From: Trochalopteron elliotii
Lineage: Eukaryota > Chordata > Aves > Passeriformes > Leiothrichidae
Direction: 5' to 3'
Assembly (NCBI GenBank): GCA_024734555.1
Contig: JANPWX010000340.1
Span: 255,313-319,312 of the forward strand
DNA: 64,000 nt
A program made the translations under genes and the position numbers. The notes under the pieces are model-generated. The model was not told where the DNA came from, ran no database searches, and worked only from the letters and a program-made list of their open reading frames with translations. Of the stretch, positions 17,396-30,560 are shown piece after piece. The number at the start of each line of letters is the position of its first letter. The stretch's first letter is position 1.

Positions 17396-20300
17396 TGTAA
17401 AAGCTCTCACCCTCCACTCAACGCAGCCTGTACTTCTGCTGGGGGCTGGTTCCCCACAGTCAGATGTTCCCCCTTGATGTATCTGCCTGTTGTCCCTTCC
17501 TGCCTGCCCAAGTGGTGTGACTTTCCCAGAAACAATGCTCAGGACTTGGGAGGGCTTGTCTAGCAATTCGATGCATGAGGTGATTTCCTGAGTTTACATT
17601 TTGACTCTTAGTGTAAATTTTGTATCTGGTGGGTTGCACACTCCAGAAGAAACTGCCACATCTTGGGCTCAACTGGCTGGACTTTGCACCATTATCCACA
17701 GCTGCTGCCGTCCTTGGGAAGGGACAGCAGCATCTCTTGGGAGCAAATTCTTTAAAAACAACTCTGATCAGCCCAAGCAGCCTGAAGTATTATGAAGGAC
17801 ATGTCCCAGGATGCAGGAGCAGGGCCAGGCCCTTTGCAGCATGCTACAAAGCCTGCTGCTCCTCATTTTCACTGTGCCTCTACTTTACCCTGAGTCTCCC
17901 CACACCAACACTTTGGAGGGAGCTGATGCTCTCCCTGTTTCTTGTGTGTCAGAGCTGTGTGTCAAAGTGCTCAGGCTGGGAGATGGCAAGAGGACCTCCC
18001 AGCCTGTCCCTTCCCCTGCAGCCTTATGCTCTGGGGCTTGATGTGAAGCTGACAGTGAACACCTTTGTTCTTGGACATGCTGTGCATTGAGGATCTGAAG
18101 GAGTCTCTGCTCTATTGTGATGGGGTATGGAGCTGGCTAGGGTCCCTTTCTTTCCCTTCAGCTCATCCTGTGTGCCTCCAGGGACTGACATTTCTGCTTT
18201 TTGGTGGCATACTACTTGTTGAAAAAAGCAGATGCTTCTCTCCCCTGGCTGTGGGTCTGAAGCTTGGATCAGTTCAGGTCACTTCCTTCTCCCCCCACCT
18301 CCCTTATCATTCCTGCAACTGCCATGAACTGTGCCATTTCTATCATAAATCTCATGCGGACATCATTACCTGCATGAGTCCCTGCTCTGAAAGCTATTTC
18401 TGCTGTTCCTTGGGCAAATGTGCTGTGTGGGATGGGGAGACATGATAGGGACACATCCTGGCCCCTCATGCTGCCAAGGCAGTGTGTTGTGAGAGGACAA
18501 ATGTCCCACTGTGGGGAGGACTTAGGGTAGGAGGGTGTGAACACATGTATTTCCTAACAAAATACTCCATGATGCAGCTGGCAGCTGGGCAGGGACACAA
18601 TCCCCACTCCCTGTTTGGGCCATTTTTGCACTGGGTTTGTCTTCTCCTGACACAAACAGAGGCAAAACTCACTGGGTTCAAGGCTGACCTGCCCAGCTCT
18701 CCCCTTGGAGAGGATTTGTACAGCACCAGTCTCTTGCAGGCATTTCCTTTATGGACTCATAAACTCCAAGGCTGGACTTGCTGGTGGCAGGGCTCCACCA
18801 GATCCTTGCTTGCCTTTATTCCCAGTTTCTGGGAGGTCTAGGATGTTGACTGGAACACTGGGTGAGGATTTTGTGCTTGAGACAGGCTGGTGAACTCTGA
18901 GCTGAAGATACTGAAGCCGGAGCAGTGCCTGCCCAGCTGATCAGTCCTTTGCCAGGTGTTTGGAGAGCAAACTGATGCTGAATGCTTTACATCTCTATAC
19001 TCAGAAGAAAGCAAAACCACAGTGATATTTTGGGGCAGAGAACAGAAGTTTTCTTTGCTTGTTAGGAAGCCAGACTATGTAGTCTTAATAAGCTTAATAA
19101 GCTTTTTCATTTTTCAGGCTCTTATCTCCACTGAAGGAGCTTTTTTTGGGCTGATGATTTTGCTCAGCCCTGTCCCTTTATCTTCATGTAACCCTTGGGG
19201 TTCATCCACACTGTGAGGATGCAGCAGCTGGAAGAATGGCAGCCTGAATAGGGATGATGGTGAAGGCCCTTCAGAACTTATTTTGGGGAGCTGCTGACCC
19301 TACTGTCTTCAAAAGCAAAGTGCTCTGGCTCTCTGTGCTCTCCACTATTCCTTAAGCCTTCCAGGCCACCCCCATGCCATGCTTCTCCTGGCCATGGACC
19401 TTCAGGACCTCAGTGTGGCCCCGTGACAAAGCTGGGCTCAACATGGCCCAAATACATAAGGAGAAAAATCCAGTGGATCAACTCAGGAGATTAAAACTGC
19501 AAGGTACCTGGAAAAGCTCATTAGTGCCACCAGTCTTCTTAATCTCACCCTTTCCTGCCCTATTTATCAGATTTCCAGGAATTAGACCATAAAGCAACCA
19601 ATTTTTCTGGAGGCTCACACACAGTCCCATGCATTTTTTCTCCAGACAGCTAAGTGTTAGCTGAAGAACCAGCAGCAATAGAACCAGCTGCTTCTACCTT
19701 CACGTCTTGTGGTTCCTGCATTTATTTGATTCCAATTCTCCCAATTCCACAGGAGGAGTGATTTTATTTTAAGACCAAGTGCTAAGTAAGGATTAGCAAG
19801 GCTGCTTTAAAGTGGGACTCTTCTATGCCTTCTGTTCATCGTTAAGTTTTGGAGTGAAGCAGGCTGCCACCTCTATAGCTCACCTAATTAAAAGTTTCTC
19901 TTTGTAATGTGAACTGCACAAAAACTGCTGGACCATCCTTTCTGCCTGTTCTTGTCCTCTCTGTTTCCATGGTGCTTTTGAGGGACCTCCTGATCTGTCT
20001 TTACACCTAACAAGAGAAATCCCAATGTGAGAAGCTACAGGGATGGAAAAACTGCAGCAGTGGTGTTTCAGAAAGCCCTCCAGGGCTGGAGGGGATGTTT
20101 GTTTAGCTTCTAATGCAGTGAAGAGCTTTTATGGAGCAGGAGGAGCTGCATAAGGTTGTGCAGCTTCCTATCCTGAGAAACTTTATTATGGGATTTTTGC
20201 CTCTCTGAAAGCCCAGGGTGTATTGGAGGTTACAAAATCCAACCTGCTTTTGTTGTACAGACCTGTCCCCTCTCCCCCTTCTAAGGGAGTTATAACTCTA

Positions 20301-20739
20301 ATAGGATTTAGATATTAAAGCTCAAAACCATGCAAAACCCCAAGTAAAATAAGCAGTTTTGTATCCGGGGTTGCTCAGAAATCTGGTGCAGTGGATTCCT
20401 GCTGGGTCTTACAGCCATGAAAATATTTTCATGCAGAAGGTTTAGGAGTTTCAATTCTGAGGGTCAATGATGACACATCTTTCCCAAATCTCCTTTGGGA
20501 TATTTCCTCAAACCCCATCCTTCGGACATTTAATTCTGCCAAGGTGGGATGTGAACACCAACCTCTCCTGTTCTGGGTCGGCAAGGGATAAATGAATCAA
20601 TCCCAGGTTTGCCCCCAAGTCCCGGGTATCTCCCAGAGCCATGCCATGAGCAGCTGTCTGCGTCCCATGATGAAATTTTAATTTTTCTAGCCTTGGGGAC
20701 TGAATTTATTAAGCCTCTCATGGCCCCTCCTCCCGTGGG

Positions 20740-21340
20740 AGGGCCGGCTCCAGCAGCCTCTCTAATACCGGGTGTCACACAGCGGTGCCACCATTCGCGT
20801 CCCGGAGTGTCACAGGCAGGGGACACAGCAACCCAAGTGCAGCGGAAAGCAAAAATAACCCCTCCATGTGAGTCACGGCGCGGTGAGTTTCCTCCTCCCT
20901 CCTAACTCTCGGAGATGCTCCTGCTTGCTGAACTTCACCCCCGCCTGCACTTCCCTGCTTGCCTTGAAAGTTAGCACCGAGATGGCGAGATTTTTTTTTT
21001 TTTCACTTTTCCTTTGTTATCTTTAGATTTTTTTGAGTGTGTTGGTTGGGATGCGACAGCGGGCGACCGACCTGGCTCCCGCCCGGGCTGAAGAGAAAAA
21101 CGAAGCCCATAGATCCGGAGAATTAGGAGAAACCCTAACAAGAGGGGAGGGAAGGGGGTGATTCGTGAGCAGGGGGCTCTCTGGTAGTTTGCTGGGGAGG
21201 AGAAGGTGCTCAGCAGTCCTGCTTCACCCGGGGTCCGTGCTGGATAAGTTGGCTGTGACCTGTTGAGCGGATAACCGGGAGCCGGGATGAGGCGTGAGCG
21301 GCGGGCGGCTCATGGGGTCGCTGTAGCTGGGGCAGTGGTG
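20740..21340. promoter_or_regulatory. CpG-enriched pocket, candidate regulatory element or distal promoter
   Basis: CpG density rises sharply here in otherwise CpG-poor DNA (gtcacggcgcggtgag at 20871-20886; cgacagcgggcgaccgacc near 21054; gagcggcgggcggctc near 21295). A GTGAGT donor-like site follows gcgcg at about 20883, so a non-coding first exon is possible. Neither strand shows a recognisable product. Confidence 0.3.
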
Positions 21341-23334
21341 GGAGGGAAACCACGGCTGAGCACTCGCAGTCCTTGGGATAAAGGGCTGTTTCCATAGTAA
21401 AAGGGAGAAAGGAGACTCTTTCTTTCTTCCCCTGAGCTTGCCTAGCGTGTGAACGGGAAGGTTGACTCAGGAACAAATAACTCGTGAAAGGGTAACATCT
21501 GGGAACAGCTGTAAATAATCACGACTTGGTTAGAAAGGCTGGAAGCAGCACTGCAGTCCACCATCTGCCCTGATACTGCAGTCACCCTGGGAGCTGTGAT
21601 GGACAACTTTGGAAAGCAGCTCGGTTTGCAGCTGAAACAGGATTTGACCCTGGCTTTAGGCTGCTGTTGTTGTCTGAATGCTTCCACATTATTTGTAGGC
21701 GTAACCACAATAAGCAATGAAATAGGGGAATTTTCGCTTCTAGGAAAAAGTGAACTTTAATTCAGTAGCAAGCACTCAGCAGATGTGAACCTGGGGACTG
21801 CCACTGGGACAAGTTTAAGTTGCAAAGTGCAAAATTTGATTAGCTGGAGGTCCAGCCCATGGACCTTCCATCACCTTCTCTTCACTCCTACGCTTTCTCT
21901 GGGAATTCCAATCTCACAATGTAGCATCTTCCCTGATAAGTTCTGAGAGATGATACCAGGTGGAAGGACAGGAAAGGACAGAAATAATTTCCTACCGGTG
22001 CTTAAAGATTTTAAGCTGCATTTAACAACAAGAAAAGGCATAATGTACCATGAGAACAGCTGGATTTTAATTGAAAATTGTTCTGAATGTGAAAGGAGAC
22101 AAAGCTGTCACTTCCTTTATAACTTTACTATTCAAATGTCTAAAAGATGTGCAAGATTTTCAGGGCAATTTGAAATCCTTGCAGAGAATGCAAACACAAA
22201 CCTTGTTCTCATGACGAGTCCTGGGACTACCTTATGCCATGACATTGGACCAAGGAGGTGAGCAAATGGTGTCTTTATGTATCATTTCTGGTGATGGAAA
22301 CACACTTTAAAATTTAGTTATGTCAGCTTTGTTGTGAGAATGCCTGCAGCTCACAATGTATCTCTGTGCAAGTTGGTACCATACAGTTCCACTTAGTGTG
22401 ATAAAGTATCAGCTAAAATAAAAGAGAAGGTTGGTTTGGGTTGGGTTTTTTTTCCAGAAGTTTGTGGCCCTTTGACAGTATGACCTTCTTTTCTTTGCAA
22501 ACCCAGAGGCTCTCCTTCAGGCAAACCTTTCTGGTTGTGTGTAGACGCTTTCAGAAGCTACCACTTACCAGCTGAGACACAGGTGCTCCAGTGTGGAGCA
22601 GATCCTGCCCATTGGTGGCTTTGCATGGGGGACAGGCTGCAGGGAGCTCTGCAGTGGTCATTCCCCGTAGACTGCAAGACCGTGTCCATGTGCAGCAACA
22701 GCCTGGCTTTGGTCCAAACCTGACTTGATGTCTCAGGATATCTTGCAGGAAGAGATCTGTACCTCATCTTGAAGTGACCTGGTATGTGTTGGCCTGTAGA
22801 GCTGCCCCAGAGACCTCTGTGGTATGCAGCAAACAAGGGTCTTGGGCTCCCTTTTAGGTGAGCAGATAGCATAAAAAGTTGGGAGAAGTTTCTTTGTGTT
22901 ACAGATCTTACTAGAAGGAAAGAAAAGAGCAGGTGTGGGTAGAGCAGCTTGGACACACGACCAGTGATGCACCCTGGACCATGCATCCTTCATGGCAGGG
23001 TGAGTCCTGAGGGTGCACAGACTCGGCTCCACATTGCACCCTGTGCTCCAGCTACAGACACATGGTGTGAGGGAACTGAGCAACCAGCCTGCAGGTGCTC
23101 CTCTCTTCAACATCTTGTCCTCATCCTGTTCTTCATGTGCTGGACACTGCTGTCCCAGCAGCATCCCAGGATGCATAGTTGGTTGCTTTTTGGTGGCTGA
23201 GGGCTTGGCATTTTATAAAATCCCAGTAAACAGAGGGTATCTTTGATCATGTTCCCTGTTATTCTCCCCACCTGCAGGACATTGGCATTTGCTACATTTC
23301 TTGCTCTCTCCAGGAAAAAGGAGGGAAGTATAAA

Positions 23335-23447
23335 CAGTGATATTTCAGAGGCTTGAACAGGAAGATGTCCCTGCCCATGGCAGAAGGTTGGAACCAGCTG
23401 ATCTTGAAGGTCTCTTTCAATCCAAGCCATTCTGTGATACATTGATT
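23335..23447 (+). repeat. CR1 LINE 3' fragment
   Basis: The blocks gatgtccctgcccatggcag, gatcttgaaggtctctttca and ccattctgtgata mark a forward CR1 3' end. Confidence 0.85.
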
Positions 23448-25184
23448 TTATGAACATGCCTGTGTCCTGGTCTCATATTGATCCCATTCTCCTGCCATTG
23501 TTTGCCTTGCCAGTCTTCGAGGTGTCTCCAGGGAAGATGATGTGTTAAGCACATCGAAAACCTGCTGTTAGGGTCAGGATGGACTCTCAGTGCTCCTGAC
23601 CTGGGTCCTTTCAGGTGGCTGAGCAGTTGTAGTCTATGTGAGTGCATATGATGCTGTGGCAAGAGAGATGAGAAACTCTGTCCTGGGACTCATCCTCGGA
23701 AGGTCAAGGGAAGCTCTTGGGGCCACCACAGTGTGCCAGCTCTTTTCTTTCATCAACACTTGCAAGGAAAGGTGACAGGGTAAGAGGTTAGCTGTGATGG
23801 TGGTGTGCTATAATAGCAGCAGGGAGCACGAGAATAGCAGCAGGCAGGGAAGGAGGGCAGGGCTTGGGGAATGAGTACACGTGTGAATGAGGCTGTGGCT
23901 GCTGCCTGGGGGTGCTGTTTTGATGTCAGCTCCAGTGTTGGGTGCAAGAAGAAAGAAGCTCATATCTGCAAGCAGGGCATGGGCCAGGAACAGCTCAAAG
24001 TATCGTTATAGGCCTGCTGGAGCCTCAGGCTGGAGTCTCACTGCTTGTGCAGAAATGCTTTAAGAGTCAGTCCCTGCCTTACTCTCTTGCTTCATTTCCT
24101 CTGTTCTCCAACTGTGATCAATTCCTCGTTTCTCCAGCTTCCATCTGCTCCAATTAGGCTGGAAGGCCCTGGAAGGTTTTCAATCCCTGGGACACTTTTA
24201 CAGCTCTGAGCCTCAGTGACAATGACGGGTCCGGTCTTCTCTGCGCCGGCAGCCCCGGCTGCCGCCACCGACCCAGTCTGGTCCTTTCGACAGCTGCTCT
24301 TAATCATTGACCTTACTTTGGAAAGTCTCCAGAGCTGGAGAAATAAAAGACACTTTAGAAAATGGGGAGGGGAGAATTGGCAAAAGCAGTTGCTCTTTAA
24401 AAGACTACTTATTTCTTAAGATGTACTTGCTACTGATTAACCTTTGCTCTGTGATCGCTTTAATTGATTCATGCCTCAAAGCTGTCAGAAAGGTTCTGTG
24501 AGGTCATGGTGCCTCTGTCCTAAGTGCTCTCTTTCCCTGTAAAGCTTTTAAGAAGTTTTTCATTGAGCACAACCCAATCCTTGCAAGAAATGCAGGTGAA
24601 TGACGCCAACCCTTTTATCTTCTCCATCCCTCAGATTTTCCAGCCTTCACCTTAGTGCTTTGCTGCTGTGACCTCTTCCTTCCCTTCCTGCTGCCAATTG
24701 GCAACCTGCTATGAGGCTAGGCCTGTTCTATATTCCTTTGCAATTCATGGTGAATGCTGTCTGGGGGCACGGGGGGTGAGTTTTTGGCCTTTCTCTGGTA
24801 AGAATGAGGCACTGTAGGGTTAAGTACTACTGCCTTCAGTCAGCCCATTGGTGCCTTACATGTGGTCCTACCCATGGGCCCACCTGTGGTCCCTGTGACT
24901 GCTTCATGTCACCCCACATGCAGAATTTCTGTGGCTGTCCCTTTGTATGGCAACAGGATGACAACCCCCTGGCAACTGTGGCCTTGTCCTCTCTGTGTCA
25001 GGATGCAGAAGTTCCTTGAAGGTGAACTGGCAGAGCTTGCTGGCTTTAAGCGATGAATGGCCTTTCATTTTGGGCTGGGCTCGTGCCCTGGCACTCTGGA
25101 TGTGTGTGAGGCCATTCATCTGGCCTGTTTAAACATCTGCCCTTGCACGAACTGAGTTGTGTCCATTTCTGTTTGCTGGCTGTT

Positions 25185-25618
25185 CTGGGCGATCAGGGTG
25201 ACCACTCAAACACAGAGATGGAGCACAGGTCTGATGAGGAGCAGCTGAAGGAGCTGGGAATGTTTAGCCTTAAAGAAAGGAGGCTGAGGGGGCACTTTAA
25301 TACTCTCTACAACCACCTGAAAGGAGGCTGTAGCCAGGTGGGTGTCTGTCTCTTCTCCTAGGCAACAAGATGAGAGAAAACGGCCTCAAGTTGCACTATG
25401 GGAGGTTTAGATTAGATACAAGATAAAATTTCTTCACTGAAAAGGTGCTCAAGCATTGGAACAGATTGGCCAGGAAGGTGATGGAGTAACCTGGAAAGAA
25501 CATGTGTATATGGCATTTGACGACATGATTTAGTTGGTAGGTTTGGCAGTGCTAGGTTAATGGTTGGACTTGAAGTGGAAAGAGGGCTTTTCAATCCTAA
25601 TGATTCTACGATTCTAAC
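25185..25618 (+). repeat. CR1 LINE fragment, diverged
   Basis: CR1 landmarks are gagcagctgaaggagctggg, a degraded aatttcttcactg, gctcaagcattggaacagatt, and the tail end gattctacgattct, all forward. Confidence 0.8.
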
Positions 25619-27481
25619 CAGTCCTCCAGGAAGGAGGGACCAAGGGAAGCTTTCAGCTAAAGAAATCACTTGTTTCCTCCAGGATGCTGGGATATGAGGG
25701 CTGCTGGGTGCTGATCCAGCAGATCTGACTGTTCTGTGTGTCCTTGGCCCTGAGAAGGTCCATCAAGGCTCTGCCTATGGGTTATCCATACTAATCTTCT
25801 TGTTTTGCTAAGAGAACTCCATGTCTCACAGTAGCAGATGGATGAAAATCAAATGAGCCATACAATCCTCACCTGCTGATCTTGTGGCACGGTTGGCACA
25901 ACCTTGAACTGGGAAACTGAGGCTCTGGGTGACAGCTTCACTGCATCTGTAGCTGGAGGTTAGGTCAGGGGATTTGTGTGTCAGAATATCCTGTTGCTCT
26001 GAAATGAGTTCAGAATTTTCTGAGTTGGCTCATGCAGAATTGTGGTAGTGTTTAATTATCAGAAAAGGGTTTTTCTCTGAGAACAGCAACATCACATTTT
26101 TATGGTACAAAATCTGGCTAGCCCCCATGCATTTGGATACTGTAAATAACTAAATTTACAGTAAACTTTTGTCTGGTGACATGGAAAGCATCCTTTCCAC
26201 CCTTTTCCTCCCCTCCTTGCAGGGTGTTTTGCTCCAAGGCTTGAACTTTAACACCCACAGCCTGGGGGAGGGCCAGTGCTGGGGTCCTCAGTGCAGTGGC
26301 TGTCCAAGGGCCCTGTCCTTTGTCCAGGCTGAATAGCACTCTGCAGAGCTGCTGAGCGGCAGTATGTAATCTGGAAACCTCTTTTCTTTTTCCCTCTTGG
26401 CTCAGGGACAAACTCTTTCCCTGGAGATGACGCTTGGGGTGATGCACAGCCCTCGGTGGGGCTGTGGGGCCAGAGAGGGTCCCCCACATTGCATCCCAAT
26501 CTCCTCTCTCCCCTTAACAGCAGGGCACAAAGAGCCACTTAGGCATTCCCAGGAGCAGAGAGGGACCCAAGCCAGGGCATGCTGAAATGCACAAAGTAGG
26601 ATTTATATCTTCAAAGAAATATTTCCCTCCTTTCTGAGCTCTTTTTTATTTTTTTTTTTTCCAAGAGATTTATTCCTCCTTCTGCTCCCGCCCAGGCAGG
26701 CTTTGAGGCGTGGAAGCACTCTTTGCCTCCCCACAGTGGCTTATCAATGGGAGAGTGACTTCTTAGAAAGCTGTGGGCCACCCAGGGGCAGAGCCCTGGG
26801 CTGTGCCCACGTGCTGCACAGGGCTTAGCTGAGAACGACTGCACACATTGCTGCTGGTGACACTGCATAACCACAAGCACAGTGAGAATAAAACTCTTCC
26901 CTTCTGCGTTGACCACGCTGAAGTGTGGGGAGCAGCATCTCACCCCAAACTGGTCATGTTTTCAGGCTTGACCTGGGGAGGTATAACCTCAGCAATGCTC
27001 CTGATTCCCTCTTTGGGTGGCAAAGTGACACCCAGACGTGGACATCTCACTGCTGCCATCTGGGACCAGCATCTGGCTGGGGGATGGAAGGTCTCTGTGT
27101 GATCTCAGATGGAAGGTAGCTGTTCCTAATCCCTTTTGGGGCTAATTTCTGCCTCTGCTTACCTGTATTGCCAAGGGACAGGGTGCCAGCTCCCCCAAAC
27201 GGCTCTGTCCTTTTGGGGAGAGAACCCAGGACTGAGATAACCTGTGCTGTATAACCCAAGATAATGGGTTATATATGAGGTATATGAACACTGGTCGGGG
27301 TCAAAAACAGAGGAAAGACTCTGCTGAGGGGTCTGGCACCAACAGAGCCCAAGATACCTGTCCATCATGCTCATTTCTGCAATGCTGGAAAAGTGCCCAT
27401 GTACCCAAAACACTTGGATCAGATTATGCCTGAGTCCAGCCAAAGACATGGCATTTGTAAAAAAATCTTTCTCCACCTCTA

Positions 27482-27519
27482 CTTTTTCTTTCTTTTTTTC
27501 TTTCTTTTTTTTTTTTTTT
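27482..27519. repeat. polypyrimidine (T/C) tract
   Basis: A run of T with interspersed single C (ctttctttt pattern), 38 bases long. Low complexity. Confidence 0.9.
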
Positions 27520-27868
27520 AAGCAACTATTCAGCTTTATTCAAAACACTCATTTTGCTCCTAGCAGGCGAGAGGGAAAATCTATTGTAGCTCTTTGAGAC
27601 CCTTTTACAAACATGATGATTTCCCCTTGCCTGTTTCCACGTGAAGCTGAAAGCATTTGTATAAAACCCATTGTAAATGCTCTGAGACTTGGCCGGTAAT
27701 TTTCTGGGCACACATTTGTTAATGCAGCCTGCAAAGAGCTTTGGAAATGAAGAAAAACAGCTGTAATTTCAAATGATGGTAAGTGTGATTAAACAAGGTT
27801 TCTGCAAGTGGTTGTGAATAATGAGCCCTCCCTGGGGACTGGACACTGGGGACAAACATGCTCCAAAC

Positions 27869-28175
27869 ATAGAATTATAAAATGGTTTGGGTTGAAAGGA
27901 AACTTAAGGTTATCTCATTCCAAACTGCCTGCTATGGACAGGGACAACTTCCACTAACCCAGTTGCTCAGATCCCCATCCAACCTGGCCTTGGGCACTTC
28001 CAGGGATGGAGCAGCCACAACTTCTCTGAGAAATCAGTGCCTTACCACCCTAACAGTGAAAGATTTCTTTCTCATATCTAATCTAAACCGACCCTCTTTC
28101 AGTTTAAAGTCAGTAATTGCCCCAACTCCCTCAGCTTGTCTTCACAGGAGAGGTGCTGCAGTCCTCAGATCATGC
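27869..28175 (-). repeat. CR1 LINE fragment
   Basis: Reverse CR1: catagaattataaaatggtt, then ccatccaacctggccttggg and tccagggatggagcagccac, and onward to ctttcagtttaaag. Confidence 0.9.
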
Positions 28176-29815
28176 AAGACTCTTACAAGAGATACCTTGA
28201 AGAAATAAAGACTCTAAACAGTCCTGGGGGAGGGTTTTGGGAAAGGAAAAATGTGACTTGTGCAAAAATGTGTTTCAACTTTACAGCTTTATTTCCTATG
28301 GTGATCACTCTGGAATAAAGCCAGGGATTAAGATGCCTTTTGTACGCTAAATTCTCATGGCTGATGTTGGGTTTTGTTTCAAGGTGAATAGATCTCACCT
28401 TGGAGTGAGGCTTGCTTCACCATGTAGAGGTATGTTTAGAAATCTGGGGCTGCAGCAGTGTTTCCAAACACATATCACTCATTCTTAGCCATGGGGGCTC
28501 CTCAAGGGCTTCTCAAATTGACCCCACAAAATGGATTGGTTGCCTGAGAAGATCTTGCCTTAAAGCATGTACCCACAGCTGAGGCACCTGTGGCTGAGCA
28601 GGGCACACCACCCATTCCCAGCACAGCTCCTGCTGGGTGTCCTCAGTGAAGGGGTAAATCCCTGTGTAATAGATACAGGATTTTGGCAGTATTTGTTTGA
28701 AATGGGCTTGTTTATTTTTGTCTGCTCCAAATGTCATGGGATGTTTCAAAAGGTAGGACATGAACCTTGGTGGAAATCTCTCCATGTCTTTGGAAACCAC
28801 AGCCACTGAGAGGTGAACTACAACAAATGGAATAGAGAAACATTGTCCCTGCAGTCTCAGGAGCTGTAATTCCTTGTTAACCCCTTCTACATCTTCATCT
28901 GCTGGTTGTTTCCCATGTTAAGCCCTGTTGTTTCTTTCTGCTAATGGCTATGTTCTTCCACCTCAGAAGCCAACAGATAAGCAAGGCATGAGACATGCCC
29001 TGCATGTGTTTGTCCCAGGCTGTACCACCCCCTGAGATCCTACAGCAGGGCTTATCAAGAAACTGCTGAAGGTTGTAATGATAAATTATAATTATCATCC
29101 TCCAGGGAGAGGATAAAGATTATATTCTTTATCATAGGGAGGTTACAACTACCTTTATTTTATTTGATCTTTTTCATTTCCTGAGTTTTTCATTTCCTGG
29201 GTTACACCTCATTAATTTCCTGAAAAGAAACTGAAGGCAGATGACAGTCAGATAAAAGGGACCCTGGACTGCGATCAAGAGCCTTGGTCAGACTGTAGGG
29301 TAGAAATGCAGGTTTAAGGGATGCTCTTTGCTTTGACCTTTCCTGTCTAGTGGCAAGATCTGTGTGCAGCTCATGGTGAAAGTGATCAACCAGCAGCTTG
29401 CCAGGAAGTTTTATTCCTTTGCCTCTCTTGGTGTGATGCTGTGAAAGAATCCCAGGAGAAAGGCCAGAAAGTGATGCCCTGAAGAGTGGTGGCAAAAATC
29501 TCCAGGCTTAGGAGCTGCAGATGCTGGAGAGGCTCAGCTCAGTTTCAAGGAATATCTTAGTCTTGGCATTGGGTTTACTTTCTCTCCAAACCCCTTGGAA
29601 ACAGCGGAATGGGCAGAGTGGGCGTTACTCCTTCCTACTGTCTTTGTACACCATCAAGATTCTTAGGTGAAGCTGGCCACGCTCAGGGGCTGAGAAATGA
29701 CCATCTCCATGTCTCTCGTGTGACTCCTGCTGCCCATGTAATTTTTTTCCCCCAACTCTCTTCTTGCAGCGAACTGGGAAATGTATTTATAAGATCTGGA
29801 AAAAGCCTGCAACCA
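28176..29815. other. intergenic tract, nothing recognised
   Basis: Unique-looking sequence between two CR1 fragments, upstream of the CpG island. I see no exon, repeat or structured element. Confidence 0.4.
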
Positions 29816-30128
29816 CAGAATCATGGAATCAAAACGGGTCAGGCTGGAAGGGACCTCAGTGGGTCATCTGGTCCAACCTCATGGCTCAAGCAGGGTCACC
29901 CTAGAGCACATTACACAGGACTGGGTGGTTCTCGAGTATCTCCAATGAGGGACTCCACAACCTCTCTGGGCAACCTGTTCAAGTGCTTGGCCACCTGCAC
30001 AATAAAGTTCTTCCTCAAGTTTAGGGTGGAGCTTCCTGCGCACCAGTTTCTTGTCCTTGTGGTCGGCGCCACTGAGAAGAGCCTGCCTCCACCCTCTTGT
30101 CACCCTCCCCGCAGAGACTTAGAGATGA
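29816..30128 (-). repeat. CR1 LINE fragment abutting the CpG island
   Basis: Reverse CR1 starting cagaatcatggaatc, with ggctggaagggacctcagtg, ctctgggcaacctgttcaag, and aagagcctgcctccaccctc at the inner end. It stops about 70 bases before the CpG-dense block. Confidence 0.88.
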
Positions 30129-30199
30129 GGGCCCCTCACCTCGAGGTATTTGTGGCAACTGACTCTGCTACCTGGGCTGGGCCGCCAACTGCTGGGACA

Positions 30200-30560
30200 G
30201 CCACTGCATGTGCGAACAGCTGCCGGCGCCAGCTGCTGCCTGCGAGAGAACCGCGCGCAATCCCCGAGCCATCCCCCCTCCATCCCCGCGCCATCCCCGT
30301 TGTCCGGCCCCGCCGCTCGCGGTGCCCGGGTCGGTTTGAAACCGCCGCGGTGCTCCCGGCTCCGCCCGCTCCTCGCCCGCTCCGCCGCCGTGAGCTGCCC
30401 GGTGCTGCGGGGGCTCTGCTGCCGCTGCTGTCACTCGGGTGTTTCGCCTTGGACAGCCTGACCTGACCCTCACCCCCAGGCCGTGCCTCGGCCGCCGCTG
30501 CTGCCGCCTCGCCCGTCGTGCCTTTACAACCCCCTGCGTTGTTAGGTACGGCGTGGGAGA
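30200..30560 (+). promoter_or_regulatory. GDPD4: CpG island, candidate GDPD4 promoter and first (non-coding) exon
   Basis: This is the most CpG-dense stretch of the window (for example cgccgctcgcggtgcccg and ggccgccgctgctgccgcc), with GC boxes such as ctccgcccgctcctcgcccg and no TATA box seen. It lies 5.1 kb upstream of the first GDPD4 coding exon on the same strand. A possible donor gttag|gtacgg sits at 30546. The exon carrying the GDPD4 start has a 5' acceptor, so an upstream non-coding exon is required; this island is the best candidate. The strand assignment is inferred. Confidence 0.5.

Larger units (their letters stand above)
14466..20600. other. intergenic tract between PAK1 and GDPD4, moderately GC-rich
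   Basis: No recognised gene. The tract has many short open frames on both strands, including a long minus-strand one at 16238-16927, and the exon-like segments listed separately (14714, 15210, 15903, 17306). A 76-codon open frame at 17811-18041 begins with a hydrophobic stretch (MLQSLLLLIFTVPLLY). No repeat family is recognised. Confidence 0.3.
21341..27865. other. intergenic tract, no gene recognised
   Basis: It contains two CR1 fragments (23335-23447 and 25185-25618), a GC-rich spot with CpGs at 24225-24300, and ordinary unique sequence. Open frames here overlap on both strands and look like chance. Confidence 0.4.

Noticed and set aside
29609..30466. 285-codon plus-strand open frame
   Set aside because: It runs through a CR1 fragment and the CpG island; the open frame follows from CpG-rich composition, not from a gene.
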